From positions 62,645 through 126,644 of the forward strand of contig CABIVS010000012.1 in the NCBI GenBank assembly GCA_902362375.1: a stretch of 64,000 nt of DNA, read 5' to 3'. The first letter of the stretch is position 1. Every line of letters begins with the position of its first letter. Under the pieces are notes generated by a model. The model was not told the DNA's origin. It did not search any database and was given only the letters and a program-made list of their open reading frames with translations. The stretch is from Bacteroidaceae bacterium (lineage in GTDB: Bacteria; Bacteroidota; Bacteroidia; Bacteroidales; Bacteroidaceae). Positions 8,806-18,329 of this stretch are shown here, in pieces. A program made the position numbers and the translations under genes.

Positions 8806-10206
8806 TTATTCCTCTCCGGCAAACATAGGGTCCCAGGCAGGAAGTCGAATAGGTTTCTGTTTCAACACCTCAAGAGCTTTTTTCGATGCGTATTTCGTTT
8901 CTACTACCAGACGGAACATATATTCATCAAACCAGTCATCCGTCATGATGAGATGTCCTTGATAACCGGAGGTTGCTCCCCAACTATTTTCAACCATCCA
9001 TTTCGTCGGTTTTCCGTTTTTGTCAAGATCGACGGCCATAAGAGTCATGGCGTGACTGGAGCCACTGGCGAAACTTTGGATGCGTTGCTTCTTGTTCATG
9101 CCAAAAGAAGTACCCATAAGGGATTCGTAATCGTAGTTTTTGACATCCAGTAAACCACGATCGGAGTTTAAGAATTTACCTACATCGCAAGAAAAATACA
9201 TCATTGTGCTATCCCTGAGAGAAGAAATAGCCATTTCTTTGATGTCCTCGATGGGGAGATTGACATACGTCCAGTTTTTGCCGTCGTAACGGTGGCGGTC
9301 GTAGTCTATCTCATAACATTTATAATATTCACGGCTCGGATCGTTCATTAACATGACATAATTGTCAATCAGTTTTTCGTCACCATACTTCTTCAGGAAA
9401 GAAAGCGGAGTGTAAGTTTCGGTAGATACAGGCTCGCCTTTAGCGTTGTATTCAGTCCAGGTAAATTCAGTGGGAGGAACACCGAGATTCAGCACTAACA
9501 TGCGATAGATGGTGCTCAACATTTCTGTTTTTGTTTTCTCAAGGGCAGCAGGTTTGGCACCTTGCGCAGCGAGATCACGGAGTTGAAGCCCCTGCTCACG
9601 AAGTTTCAGGGCGATCAGACCTGCCATGCGGGAGGTATTTTCACTGCTATTGGTTTCCGGCATCACATCTTTGGGAACAAGCCCGTATTTACTGACGATA
9701 TCGGCTACACCGGTGAATGTTCCACCGTCACTCAAAGGATTGCGGAAGAGCCATTCCACCATTTTATCGTCCATCGGCTTACTGCTGGTGTCGATAATAC
9801 CTTGTAGAAAGAGATTAGCTTTCTCCAGCTGATCGAAGAAGAAAGGATAAGTTTGCGAGAATTCGAACGAGCCGAGGTTATGCTTGGCAATCGCTTTGGC
9901 ACGCATCACATTCAAACCAGTGAAAAGCCAGCAACGACCGGAAGATTTCTGATCGGTAATACCTTTGGAAGGCACTTTGATGGAGAAATGTGTATCCATC
10001 CCCTTCAGGTTATCCTGGTTGAGAGCCAGTTTACGGATGTCGTTGCTGCCGATAGCGTTGCGGATAGCCTTGTCGGCAGGAGTGTTTGCGTAACTCTGCT
10101 TGATTTGTTGCATCATGGAGTCGCTGATGCCACCTTTCACTTCTTGCGCTTGTGTAGAATAAGAAAAAGCACAGAAAACAAAAATTGATAAAATCTGTTT
10201 ATTCAT
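8806..10206 (-). CDS. Secreted aminopeptidase C (papain-family C1B, bleomycin-hydrolase-like)
   Basis: Cysteine exo-aminopeptidase of 466 residues with an N-terminal signal peptide (MNKQILSIFVFCAFSYSTQAQ). The family active site is visible: Q86 in TDQKSSG, nucleophile C92 in SSGRCWLFTG, H385 in SGSSHAMT and N407 in VENSWG. Export distinguishes it from the cytosolic PepC of Gram-positives. It probably trims peptides in the periplasm or at the surface. It is monocistronic, with a terminator downstream. The family is certain; the substrate is not. Confidence 0.94.
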   Translation of the reverse strand: MNKQILSIFVFCAFSYSTQAQEVKGGISDSMMQQIKQSYANTPADKAIRNAIGSNDIRKLALNQDNLKGMDTHFSIKVPSKGITDQKSSGRCWLFTGLNVMRAKAIAKHNLGSFEFSQTYPFFFDQLEKANLFLQGIIDTSSKPMDDKMVEWLFRNPLSDGGTFTGVADIVSKYGLVPKDVMPETNSSENTSRMAGLIALKLREQGLQLRDLAAQGAKPAALEKTKTEMLSTIYRMLVLNLGVPPTEFTWTEYNAKGEPVSTETYTPLSFLKKYGDEKLIDNYVMLMNDPSREYYKCYEIDYDRHRYDGKNWTYVNLPIEDIKEMAISSLRDSTMMYFSCDVGKFLNSDRGLLDVKNYDYESLMGTSFGMNKKQRIQSFASGSSHAMTLMAVDLDKNGKPTKWMVENSWGATSGYQGHLIMTDDWFDEYMFRLVVETKYASKKALEVLKQKPIRLPAWDPMFAGEE

Positions 10207-10424
10207 TGATATAAGTAATTAATTAATAGGCTGACGGATCATGATACACTAATAAATACAGTTTGAATGTATGAGATTAAATCATGCGATTTTATTTATC
10301 AGCATATCGGAAAACATCATATTCCGCAAAAATACGATTCTTTTTTAGATTTATTATCTAAGAATATCAAAACTAATTGGAATAAAAGAGTTTTCTTTGC
10401 AGTCAAATTCCTCACAGAGAAATT

Positions 10425-11654
10425 ATGAAGAAATATATAATAGGAATATTGATGATGCTTCCATCCATCAATATGATGTCAGCCGCGGCTAACAGTACGG
10501 CAGTAAAGAGCGATGTAGATATTGAAGACATCCCGTCAGATACCATTCCTGCCCTTTCAAAGCGCGAGTTGCGCCGCCAGCGTGTAGCAAAACGAAATTT
10601 GCACTATAACATATTAGGTGGTCCCAGCTACACACCGGACTTCGGTGTATTGGTAGGCGGTAGTGCCTTGATGACGTTCCGGATGAATCCGAGTGATACC
10701 ACCCAACGACGTTCGGTAGTGCCAGTGGCCATTGCCTTGATGTTCAAAGGTGGGCTGAACTTAATGACAAAACCACAACTTTTTTTTAAAGGAGACCGCT
10801 TCCGTATCTTCGGAACTTTTTCTTATAAAAATACGATTGAGAACTTTTATGGCATCGGCTATTCCACTAATAAAGATTATGAACGTGGAGAAGATACCAG
10901 CGAATACCGTTACAGCGGCATCCAAGTAAACCCCTGGTTCCTGTTCCGTCTGGGAGAAAGCAACATTTTTGCAGGTCCCCAAGTCGATTTGAACTATGAT
11001 AAAATTACCAGGCCGGCTGCCGGAATGGTTAATGAACCCTCGTATATGGCGGCAGGAGGTACAGAAAGCGGATACGAAAATTTCAGCTCCGGACTCGGTT
11101 TCCTGCTGACGTATGACACACGTGATATTCCCGCAAATGCATATAACGGAACCTACCTCGACTTCCGGGGAATGATGTATAATAAAGTATTCGGAAGCGA
11201 TAATAACTTTTACCGTTTGGAAATCGACTATCGTCAATACAAAACAGTAGGCCGCCGCAAGGTGATAGCCTGGACAGTGCAAAGCAAAAACGCATTCGGA
11301 AATGTGCCCCTAACAAAATATGTACTTAGCGGAACCCCCTTCGATCTTCGCGGTTACTACATGGGACAGTTTCGCGACAAGTCCTCGCATGTCATGATGG
11401 CCGAATACCGCCAGATGATAAATACGGACAAAAGCACTTGGGTGAAAAAGATGTTAAGTCATATAGGATATGTAGCCTGGGGAGGATGCGGATTCATGGG
11501 CCCCACTCCGGGCAAGATAGAAGGTGTGCTTCCCAACCTCGGACTGGGATTACGCATTGAAGTTCAACCCCGTATGAATGTACGTCTCGACTTCGGAAGG
11601 GACATGGTGAACAAGCAGAATCTGTTCTACTTCAACATGACAGAAGCCTTCTAA
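10425..11654 (+). CDS. Outer-membrane beta-barrel of the D15/BamA surface-antigen type, without POTRA domains
   Basis: 409-residue protein with a signal peptide (MKKYIIGILMMLPSINMMSAA), a basic linker (SKRELRRQRVAKRNLHYN) and then alternating beta-strand sequence to the end. The segments LTYDTRDIPANAYNGTYLDF and FDLRGYYMGQFRDKS match the C-terminal barrel of the Bac_surface_Ag family. It ends YFNMTEAF, consistent with an aromatic-terminated last strand. No POTRA repeats are present, so it is not BamA itself. It sits just before the polysaccharide locus; any link to glycan export is speculation. Confidence 0.85.
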   Translation: MKKYIIGILMMLPSINMMSAAANSTAVKSDVDIEDIPSDTIPALSKRELRRQRVAKRNLHYNILGGPSYTPDFGVLVGGSALMTFRMNPSDTTQRRSVVPVAIALMFKGGLNLMTKPQLFFKGDRFRIFGTFSYKNTIENFYGIGYSTNKDYERGEDTSEYRYSGIQVNPWFLFRLGESNIFAGPQVDLNYDKITRPAAGMVNEPSYMAAGGTESGYENFSSGLGFLLTYDTRDIPANAYNGTYLDFRGMMYNKVFGSDNNFYRLEIDYRQYKTVGRRKVIAWTVQSKNAFGNVPLTKYVLSGTPFDLRGYYMGQFRDKSSHVMMAEYRQMINTDKSTWVKKMLSHIGYVAWGGCGFMGPTPGKIEGVLPNLGLGLRIEVQPRMNVRLDFGRDMVNKQNLFYFNMTEAF

Positions 11655-11741
11655 TACCATTTTAGCAACGATCTGTGCACAATTTACACGCAAGATTGCA
11701 AAATAGATAATAAAAGACTGTACATAAATGAAATTAATCCT

Positions 11742-11749
11742 TATATTTG
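11742..11749 (+). promoter_or_regulatory. -7 box at the head of the polysaccharide operon
   Basis: TATATTTG fits TAnnTTTG, 42 nt upstream of the first gene (ATG 11792). I see no flanking inverted repeats of the kind that make Bacteroides capsule promoters invertible. Confidence 0.5.
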
Positions 11750-11791
11750 CGCAAGCTATAACACAGCAAGAGCAAATAATAGGATTTTTTT

Positions 11792-12538
11792 ATGAAGCAA
11801 TTTATATGTTTTTTTTCGGGGCTATTACTTCTATTCATCTCTACCACCCGTGTAGTTGCACAAGAAGTGTCTGACTATTCTCAACTAAATGAAGAAGATT
11901 ATAGTAAAATAATTCTCCCCCCACTATCCGTTTTATTCGAAAACGCCAAGAACAGCCCTATTTATGAGATGGCGGACGTAAAAGCGAGAATCGAGCGCAA
12001 ATTACTCCAAAAAGAGAAATGGTCATTTCTAGGTTTCTTCAGTTTACGGGGAAGCTATCAATATGGAATGTTCGGCAATGAGTCCACTTTTACGGACGTG
12101 GCAGTCGCTCCATACCTCACCTACTCCACCCAAGCACAGAATGGCTACACGGTAGGTGCAGGTTTAAGTATTCCATTGAACGATTTATTCGACCTCAAAG
12201 GACGAGTTAGCCGCCAAAAGCTTACGCTCCGGAGTGCAGAACTAGAACGAGAAATGAAGTATGACGAAATCAAAAAAAGTATTATTGAAATGTACACAAT
12301 GGCAACTTCGCAGATGAAAGTTCTTCAAATGAGAAGTGAAAGTTTGGTGCTAGCTAATGTGCAATACGAGATTTCTGAAAAGAACTTTGCCAATGGGACT
12401 ATTGAATCTACCGATTTATCTACAGATAAGGAAAGACAATCTCAAGCCCGTGAGGCATATGAGAATAGCAAGTTCGAATTAACAAAGAGTTTAATGATAC
12501 TCGAAGTTATTTCACGCACTCCCATCATACGAAAATAA
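11792..12538 (+). CDS. Short TolC-like (outer-membrane efflux family) protein
   Basis: 248 residues with a signal peptide (to about 24, ending VVAQE). A beta segment follows (FFSLRGSYQYGMFG to YTVGAGLSIPLNDLFDLKGR), then long helices (about 130-230) with LYTMATSQ/AREAYENSKFELTKS-like coiled-coil character. This corresponds to one of the two repeats of a TolC-type protein, which normally has 420-500 residues. The frame is intact, so a half-length architecture is real here. It lies 11 bp upstream of the co-polymerase gene, suggesting an export role; direct function is unknown. Confidence 0.75.
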   Translation: MKQFICFFSGLLLLFISTTRVVAQEVSDYSQLNEEDYSKIILPPLSVLFENAKNSPIYEMADVKARIERKLLQKEKWSFLGFFSLRGSYQYGMFGNESTFTDVAVAPYLTYSTQAQNGYTVGAGLSIPLNDLFDLKGRVSRQKLTLRSAELEREMKYDEIKKSIIEMYTMATSQMKVLQMRSESLVLANVQYEISEKNFANGTIESTDLSTDKERQSQAREAYENSKFELTKSLMILEVISRTPIIRK

Positions 12539-12549
12539 AAGACTAAGAT

Positions 12550-14775
12550 ATGAACTATATCATTTCTATCATACGAACCCTATTTCGCCATCGTTGGCTG
12601 ATATTGATAGGAACCGCTTTCTTCACATTGCTGGTTATTTACTACACACGGCATATGCAAGGAGGATATGATGTAAAAGCTACATTATATACAGGGGTAG
12701 CTTCTGGTTATAATCTAGAGAGTGATAAACGTACAGACTGGGCAACAGTACAAAACTCAATGGACAATTTGATCAGCATCATGCAGGCCGAAAGTACGTT
12801 GAAGAGAGTATGTCTACGGTTATTTGCGCGAATTCTTATTCAGGGAAACCCAGATAAAGAAAATAACGGTATTACTGCTTCAAGCTATAACTATACTTAC
12901 AATCACTTGAAAAATAGTCCGAATGGGGCTGAAATTCTAAAACTAATCGACAAGTCGAGTGAAGATAAGACAGTAGCTAATCTGGAAAAATATATGCGTC
13001 CGCATAAAGATAACTATATCTATGGACTATTTTACTACAATCACCCCTTTTATAGCTATAATGCCCTGAAAAACATCAAAGTACAGCGTCGATTGACTAG
13101 TGATTTGTTGGATATCAGCTATTCATCCGGTGATCCGGGCATCGTCTACAATACAGTGAGTATTCTAATGGACGAATTTGTAGAAGAATATCGTCGCATT
13201 CGTTATGGAGAGACGGACAAAGTAATCAAATACTTTGAAGAAGAGTTGAAGCGCATCGGAAAGAAACTAAACTTAGAAGAAGAAGACCTAACGAAGTATA
13301 ATGTAGAGAAACGCATCATCAACTACCTTGACGAGACCAAGGAAATAGCTGCCATCAGCAAAGAATACGAGCTAAGAGAGCAGGATGCACTTTTTGCTTT
13401 TAATAGTAGTAAATCCATGCTTGAAGAACTAGAGAAGCATATGGACAGTAATGCAAAACAGGTGCTCAAGAACATGGAATTTGTAGACAAACTGCGAGAA
13501 GCTTCCAACATTACTGGTAGAATATCGGAGGCCGAAGCGATGACTGTTTCCCAAAAAACAGACGATCAGACCTTGGTAAATGAAAAGAAACGGCTCTCTG
13601 AAGTCAAGCAAGAATTAAATGACTTAACATCCTCCTATATCGGTCATAAATATACCAAAGAGGGCGCCTCACGAACCAATATCATCGACCAATGGTTGGA
13701 ACAAACTCTACTATACGAGAAAGCCAAAGCTGAATTACAGATTGTACAGAATGCACGTAATGAATTGAATGACCGATATGTCTTTTTCGCACCAGTAGGT
13801 ACTACCATCAAGCAAAAAGAGCGTATGATAAATTTCACCGAACGCAACTATCTCACTGTACTTCAAAGTTATAATGAAGCCTTACTGAGAAAGAAAAATC
13901 TAGAAATGACTTCTGCCACTTTGAAAGTACTCAACGAACCAACTTATCCGATTTCGTCCAACTCAACCAATCGGAAACAGATTGTTATAGCTGCTTGTGC
14001 TGTCAGTTTTCTCATCATAGTCGCTTTATTGTTACTAGTCGAAATGCTTGACAGGACTTTACGAGATTCCAGCCGTACCAAGCGAGTCACCGGATTTAAG
14101 GTAATAGGCGCTATTCCCAATACAAGTCCCTCTCGCTATGGAGGTCTGACCAAGACTTATGTTCAGCTTTCCGTAAAAGAATTAAGCAATTCACTACTTC
14201 GCTTCCTGACTAAGCGCAAGTCTCCCGGCGTGTTCATTATCAACCTTTTCAGCACCAGTGACAATTCCGGAGAAGAAGAATTGGGAAATTTGATCTGCGG
14301 ATATATGCAAAGCCGGATGTTAAATACCAGATTTATCACCTACGAAGTAGATTTCAATACAGACTCGACCCAATTTCTACTAGCCAAGAGTGTTACAGAC
14401 TTTTACACTTTGCAAGGAGAAGATGTGCTGATAGTTGCTTATCCACCATTGTCGACCAGCAATATTCCAAGTGCTCTGCTACATGACGCCAACGCCAATA
14501 TCCTAGTGGCTTCGGCAGACCGTGGCTGGAAAACTATTGACAAGCAACTTTGCGAACAACTCACACAGCAACTGGGTAAGACGGATGTTCCATTCCGTAT
14601 ATGCCTCACAAATGCGAACCGTGAAGCAGTAGAGGACTTTACAGGACAACTTCCACCCCATACATTGCTGCGCAGAATCGGCTATCGTCTCAGTCAGTTA
14701 TCATTAACAGAAAAAATCATATTCAATCTCAGAAGAAAAGCCAAAGAAGCAGAAGACGAGGACGATGACGAATAA
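12550..14775 (+). CDS. Wzz/Wzc-type polysaccharide co-polymerase with a degenerate tyrosine-kinase domain
   Basis: 741 residues: an N-terminal membrane helix (about 13-32), a long periplasmic coiled-coil region (about 40-470), a second helix (about 476-495) after a proline-containing NEPTYPISS segment, and a cytosolic P-loop-like domain (about 510-720). In that domain the expected GEGKST is replaced by SGEEEL near 571-576, Walker B reads VLIVAYPPL without the usual Asp, and the C-terminal tail is acidic (AEDEDDDE) with no tyrosine cluster. I infer chain-length control without kinase activity. It overlaps the next gene by 11 bp. Confidence 0.85.
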   Translation: MNYIISIIRTLFRHRWLILIGTAFFTLLVIYYTRHMQGGYDVKATLYTGVASGYNLESDKRTDWATVQNSMDNLISIMQAESTLKRVCLRLFARILIQGNPDKENNGITASSYNYTYNHLKNSPNGAEILKLIDKSSEDKTVANLEKYMRPHKDNYIYGLFYYNHPFYSYNALKNIKVQRRLTSDLLDISYSSGDPGIVYNTVSILMDEFVEEYRRIRYGETDKVIKYFEEELKRIGKKLNLEEEDLTKYNVEKRIINYLDETKEIAAISKEYELREQDALFAFNSSKSMLEELEKHMDSNAKQVLKNMEFVDKLREASNITGRISEAEAMTVSQKTDDQTLVNEKKRLSEVKQELNDLTSSYIGHKYTKEGASRTNIIDQWLEQTLLYEKAKAELQIVQNARNELNDRYVFFAPVGTTIKQKERMINFTERNYLTVLQSYNEALLRKKNLEMTSATLKVLNEPTYPISSNSTNRKQIVIAACAVSFLIIVALLLLVEMLDRTLRDSSRTKRVTGFKVIGAIPNTSPSRYGGLTKTYVQLSVKELSNSLLRFLTKRKSPGVFIINLFSTSDNSGEEELGNLICGYMQSRMLNTRFITYEVDFNTDSTQFLLAKSVTDFYTLQGEDVLIVAYPPLSTSNIPSALLHDANANILVASADRGWKTIDKQLCEQLTQQLGKTDVPFRICLTNANREAVEDFTGQLPPHTLLRRIGYRLSQLSLTEKIIFNLRRKAKEAEDEDDDE

Positions 14776-16075
14776 GGTAACCGCTTTCCACCTCCTGCTT
14801 GCCGCACAGTTCGCACTAATCGCGGCAAGTATGTTCGTAAACATCAAGATAGGATTATTCTCAATGGTGCTTATCTTATTGTTTACTACGATCTGTCTGA
14901 TACAACTCAGCAATGACGAGCGCACTAACTGGAAACTCGGACAAAATATAATGTCCTATTTATTCATTGTCTGGTTATTGTATTATATACTGGAGATACT
15001 GAATCCAAACAATGTGATGGCAGCTTGGAATATTAACCTCACTCCTTATGCTCTCATCCCCTTGATATGTGCATTCGTCGTTCCGATCGTAATGCGTACC
15101 AAGAAAGACATTGAACTACTATTAATTATATGGTCAATATTTGTTTTGATATTCACCCTAAAAGGTTATTGGCAGAAGAATCATGGGTTCAGTTCTAAAG
15201 ACCTTTATTTCTTACATGTAGTGGGAGGTGCACGTACTCACATTATCTGGTCAGGCATTCGTTATTTCTCTTGTTTCTCTGATGCAGCCAATTACGGCGT
15301 TCATGCCGCCATGTCTGCTGTGACCTTTGCCATTGCCTCATTCTTTGTTGACTCCAGATGGAAACGCATCTACTTCCTTTTTATTGCTTTTTGCGGCATT
15401 TATGGAATGGGAATCTCCGGAACCCGCTCTGCCATGGGCGTCCTTATGGGTGGCATGCTGATGATAACCGTCATAGCAAAGAATTGGAAAGCATTATTGG
15501 GAGGTATATTCATATCTATCAGCGTTTTCGCATTTTTCTATTATACCAACATCGGGAGCGGAAACCAATACATTCACAAAATGCGTTCCTCTTTCCATCC
15601 AACCGAAGATGCTTCATACCTCGTACGTGTCGAAAACAGGATGCGAATGAAAGAATTGATGGCAAAGAAGCCTATCGGATATGGTGTTGGGCTTTCAACC
15701 GGAAATTTCGAACCGAAAGAACAAATGCCCTATCCTCCAGATTCATGGTTAGTCGGTGTATGGATAGAAACAGGAATTGTCGGACTCATTCTCTATCTGG
15801 GTATACATAGCATTCTATTCGCTTGGTGCTCATGGCTACTGATGTTTAAAGTACGCAATAGGAGCTTGCGCGGATTAGTGGCAGCCTGGCTTTGTATGGA
15901 TGCCGGTTATTTCATTGCGGCCTATGTCAACGACGTAATGCAATACCCCAATCCACTGACTGTATATATAGGATTCGCACTCTGTTTTGCCGCTCCTCAT
16001 ATAGACAAGCGCATCAGTGAAGAAGAGAAAGAAAAAGAACTAGTATCCACTCAAAAGACTGACGAACAAATATGA
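14765..16075 (+). CDS. Wzy/WaaL-family O-antigen polymerase or ligase
   Basis: 436-residue polytopic membrane protein with about 11-12 helices and a large loop after ISGTRSAMGVLMGG (about 217-230), characteristic of the Wzy_C/O-antigen ligase family. It should either polymerise lipid-linked repeats in the periplasm or transfer glycan to an acceptor; sequence alone cannot separate these. It overlaps the co-polymerase by 11 bp and the next glycosyltransferase by 4 bp (ATGA), indicating translational coupling. Confidence 0.85.
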   Translation: MTNKVTAFHLLLAAQFALIAASMFVNIKIGLFSMVLILLFTTICLIQLSNDERTNWKLGQNIMSYLFIVWLLYYILEILNPNNVMAAWNINLTPYALIPLICAFVVPIVMRTKKDIELLLIIWSIFVLIFTLKGYWQKNHGFSSKDLYFLHVVGGARTHIIWSGIRYFSCFSDAANYGVHAAMSAVTFAIASFFVDSRWKRIYFLFIAFCGIYGMGISGTRSAMGVLMGGMLMITVIAKNWKALLGGIFISISVFAFFYYTNIGSGNQYIHKMRSSFHPTEDASYLVRVENRMRMKELMAKKPIGYGVGLSTGNFEPKEQMPYPPDSWLVGVWIETGIVGLILYLGIHSILFAWCSWLLMFKVRNRSLRGLVAAWLCMDAGYFIAAYVNDVMQYPNPLTVYIGFALCFAAPHIDKRISEEEKEKELVSTQKTDEQI

Positions 16076-16998
16076 CAAACAATATGCCAGACATATCATT
16101 TATCACAATCTGCTACAATGGATTCAAAGACACATGCGAACTGATAGAATCACTACAGAAAAAAGTACATTCTGTAAGTTATGAAATCATAGTCGTAGAC
16201 AATGCTTCACACGAAAACGAAGCAGCTAAAATACGCCACCTGTATCCCACCGTTGTCGCTATCCGCAGCAATGAGAACAGTGGTTTTTCCGGCGGAAACA
16301 ATATCGGCATCCGGGCAGCAAAAGGCAAATATATATTCCTTATCAATAATGACACCTACATCGAATCCGACAACATCGCATGCTTAATAGAACGATTAGA
16401 AAGTCGTCCGGAAATAGGAGGTGTATCTCCCAAGATACGCTTTGCATTTCCACCGCAACACATACAGTTTGCCGGCTTCACCCCTTTGTCACGAATCACG
16501 CTACGCAATAACATGCTGGGCTTCGATTGTCCGGACGACGGAACATTCGACACTCCCCACTCTACCCCTTACCTGCATGGGGCAGCCATGATGCTCAAAC
16601 GGGAAGTCATTGAAAAAGCAGGAATGATGCCCGAGATATTTTTTCTCTACTATGAAGAACTAGACTGGAGCACAAGCATGACCCGTGCCGGATATGAGCT
16701 ATGGTACGATCCTCGCTGCACCATTTTTCATAAAGAAAGCCAGAGCACTGGACAACTTAGTAAATTGCGTACTTATTATCTGACACGCAACCGTCTGTTC
16801 TATGCCCGACGCAATCTGAAAGGGTTCAACCGCATCGCCTCCATTGTTTATCAGAGTACCGTGGCTGCTACAAAGAATAGTCTGGCTTTCATACTCAAAG
16901 GTCGTTTCGACCTGGCGGCAGCCATATTTTATGGAATAAACTCCGGACTTTTTCGCCCGTCATCCGATAAAAAGAGCATTGTCTCACCTGATAAATAA
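16072..16998 (+). CDS. Family 2 glycosyltransferase, WbbL/rhamnosyltransferase-like
   Basis: 308 residues, GT-A fold. The opening ISFITICYNGFKDTCELIES, then VVDNASHENEA and FLINNDTYIESDNIACL give the nucleotide-sugar and D-x-D-like regions. PYLHGAAMMLKREVIEKAG and FLYYEELDWS are typical of the rhamnosyltransferase-like subgroup. It lacks C-terminal membrane helices and probably acts on the inner leaflet on an undecaprenyl-linked acceptor. The donor sugar is not predictable. The ATGA overlap with the upstream gene supports one operon. Confidence 0.88.
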   Translation: MTNNMPDISFITICYNGFKDTCELIESLQKKVHSVSYEIIVVDNASHENEAAKIRHLYPTVVAIRSNENSGFSGGNNIGIRAAKGKYIFLINNDTYIESDNIACLIERLESRPEIGGVSPKIRFAFPPQHIQFAGFTPLSRITLRNNMLGFDCPDDGTFDTPHSTPYLHGAAMMLKREVIEKAGMMPEIFFLYYEELDWSTSMTRAGYELWYDPRCTIFHKESQSTGQLSKLRTYYLTRNRLFYARRNLKGFNRIASIVYQSTVAATKNSLAFILKGRFDLAAAIFYGINSGLFRPSSDKKSIVSPDK

Positions 16999-17025
16999 AA
17001 CGTTGTGTCATAAATTCCAACTACT

Positions 17026-18219
17026 ATGAATATCGTCGATTGGATTCTTTTTGTACTTTTCGCGCTTTGCGTATGTTATCTGTTGCTATACGCCATTGCT
17101 TCCAAGTTCTACCGGGCACCTCAATTTTCAGAAGCCCGTACCCTCCGACGTTTCGTCGTACTCTTCCCGGCTTATAAGGAAGACCGGGTGATCGTCTCTT
17201 CCGTACGCAGCTTCCTGGGACAGGAGTATCCGAAAGAGATGTTTGATATCATCGTTATCTCTGACCAAATGCAGTCTGCCACCAACGAACTCTTACGCTC
17301 CTTGCCTATCCGACTGCTGATAGCCGACTATAAAGACAGCTCCAAAGCCAAAGCACTGACAATGGCAATGGATGCCATCGACGGAATACCCTACGATGTA
17401 GTAGTTATCATGGACGCTGATAATCTGACTTCCCCGAACTTCCTGACAGAGGTAAACCGTGCATTCGATAGCGGTGTGCGGTGCATACAAGCCCACCGGA
17501 CCGGCAAAAATCTGAATACAGACATTTCTGTTCTGGATGGCATCAGCGAAGAAATCAATAATGGCATCTTCCGCAGCGGACACAACGCACTAGGACTTTC
17601 AGCTGCATTATCCGGTTCAGGAATGGCTTTTGAAGCCGACTGGTTCCGACAAAACGTCCGACTTCTTGAAACAGCAGGCGAAGACAAAGAACTAGAAGTA
17701 CTTCTTCTGCAACAACGCATTCACACCACCTACTTACCGGAAATTCCAATCTATGACGAAAAAACGCAGAAAGAAGAAGCCATCAGCAATCAGAGAAAAC
17801 GCTGGATAGCTGCCCAATTCGGCATTCTCCGCAGTTCATTTTCCGGATTACAGAAAGCAATCCGCCAAGGTAACATTGACTACTGCGACAAGATAATTCA
17901 GTGGATGCTTCCTCCGAGACTGATCCAAATGGCAGGTGTTTTCGGACTGACATTCATTTTCACAGCCATCGGTATCTGGTCAAGTCTGAAAGGCGATTCC
18001 GGAAACGAATGGATGATAGCCATAAAATGGTGGATATTATCCATAGCCCAGATAGTAGCGATGATATTGCCCATACCAGGAAATCTGCTTAACAAACAAT
18101 TGGGTAAAGCGGTCATAAAAATCCCGATGCTGGCGCTCACTACCATCGGCAATTTGTTCAAGTTGAAAGGAGCTTATAAGAAGTTTATCCATACAGAACA
18201 TGGAGAAAACCATTCTTAA
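17026..18219 (+). CDS. Membrane-bound family 2 glycosyltransferase
   Basis: 397 residues: one N-terminal helix (about 4-25), a GT2 catalytic domain and two to three C-terminal helices (from about 300). VVIMDADN holds the DxD, AGEDKELEVLL supplies the acidic base region, and QRKRW is the Q-x-x-R-W motif of cellulose-synthase/hyaluronan-synthase-like enzymes. Such enzymes are often processive, although QRKRW also occurs in single-sugar transferases. It is 27 bp downstream of the previous gene. Confidence 0.88.
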   Translation: MNIVDWILFVLFALCVCYLLLYAIASKFYRAPQFSEARTLRRFVVLFPAYKEDRVIVSSVRSFLGQEYPKEMFDIIVISDQMQSATNELLRSLPIRLLIADYKDSSKAKALTMAMDAIDGIPYDVVVIMDADNLTSPNFLTEVNRAFDSGVRCIQAHRTGKNLNTDISVLDGISEEINNGIFRSGHNALGLSAALSGSGMAFEADWFRQNVRLLETAGEDKELEVLLLQQRIHTTYLPEIPIYDEKTQKEEAISNQRKRWIAAQFGILRSSFSGLQKAIRQGNIDYCDKIIQWMLPPRLIQMAGVFGLTFIFTAIGIWSSLKGDSGNEWMIAIKWWILSIAQIVAMILPIPGNLLNKQLGKAVIKIPMLALTTIGNLFKLKGAYKKFIHTEHGENHS

Positions 18220-18329
18220 AGAAAATTTTCTTGAGAAACAGGAGAATATTTATAAAGAAATGAGACTCCCTAGAAACAAAAAACTTATATAAAAGAGAAA
18301 AACATCCCCACCACTAAAAAAGAAAGAAT

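Noticed and set aside
11655..11791. Invertible capsule promoter
   Set aside because: No inverted repeat pair flanks the -7 box, and no invertase gene is present in the window.
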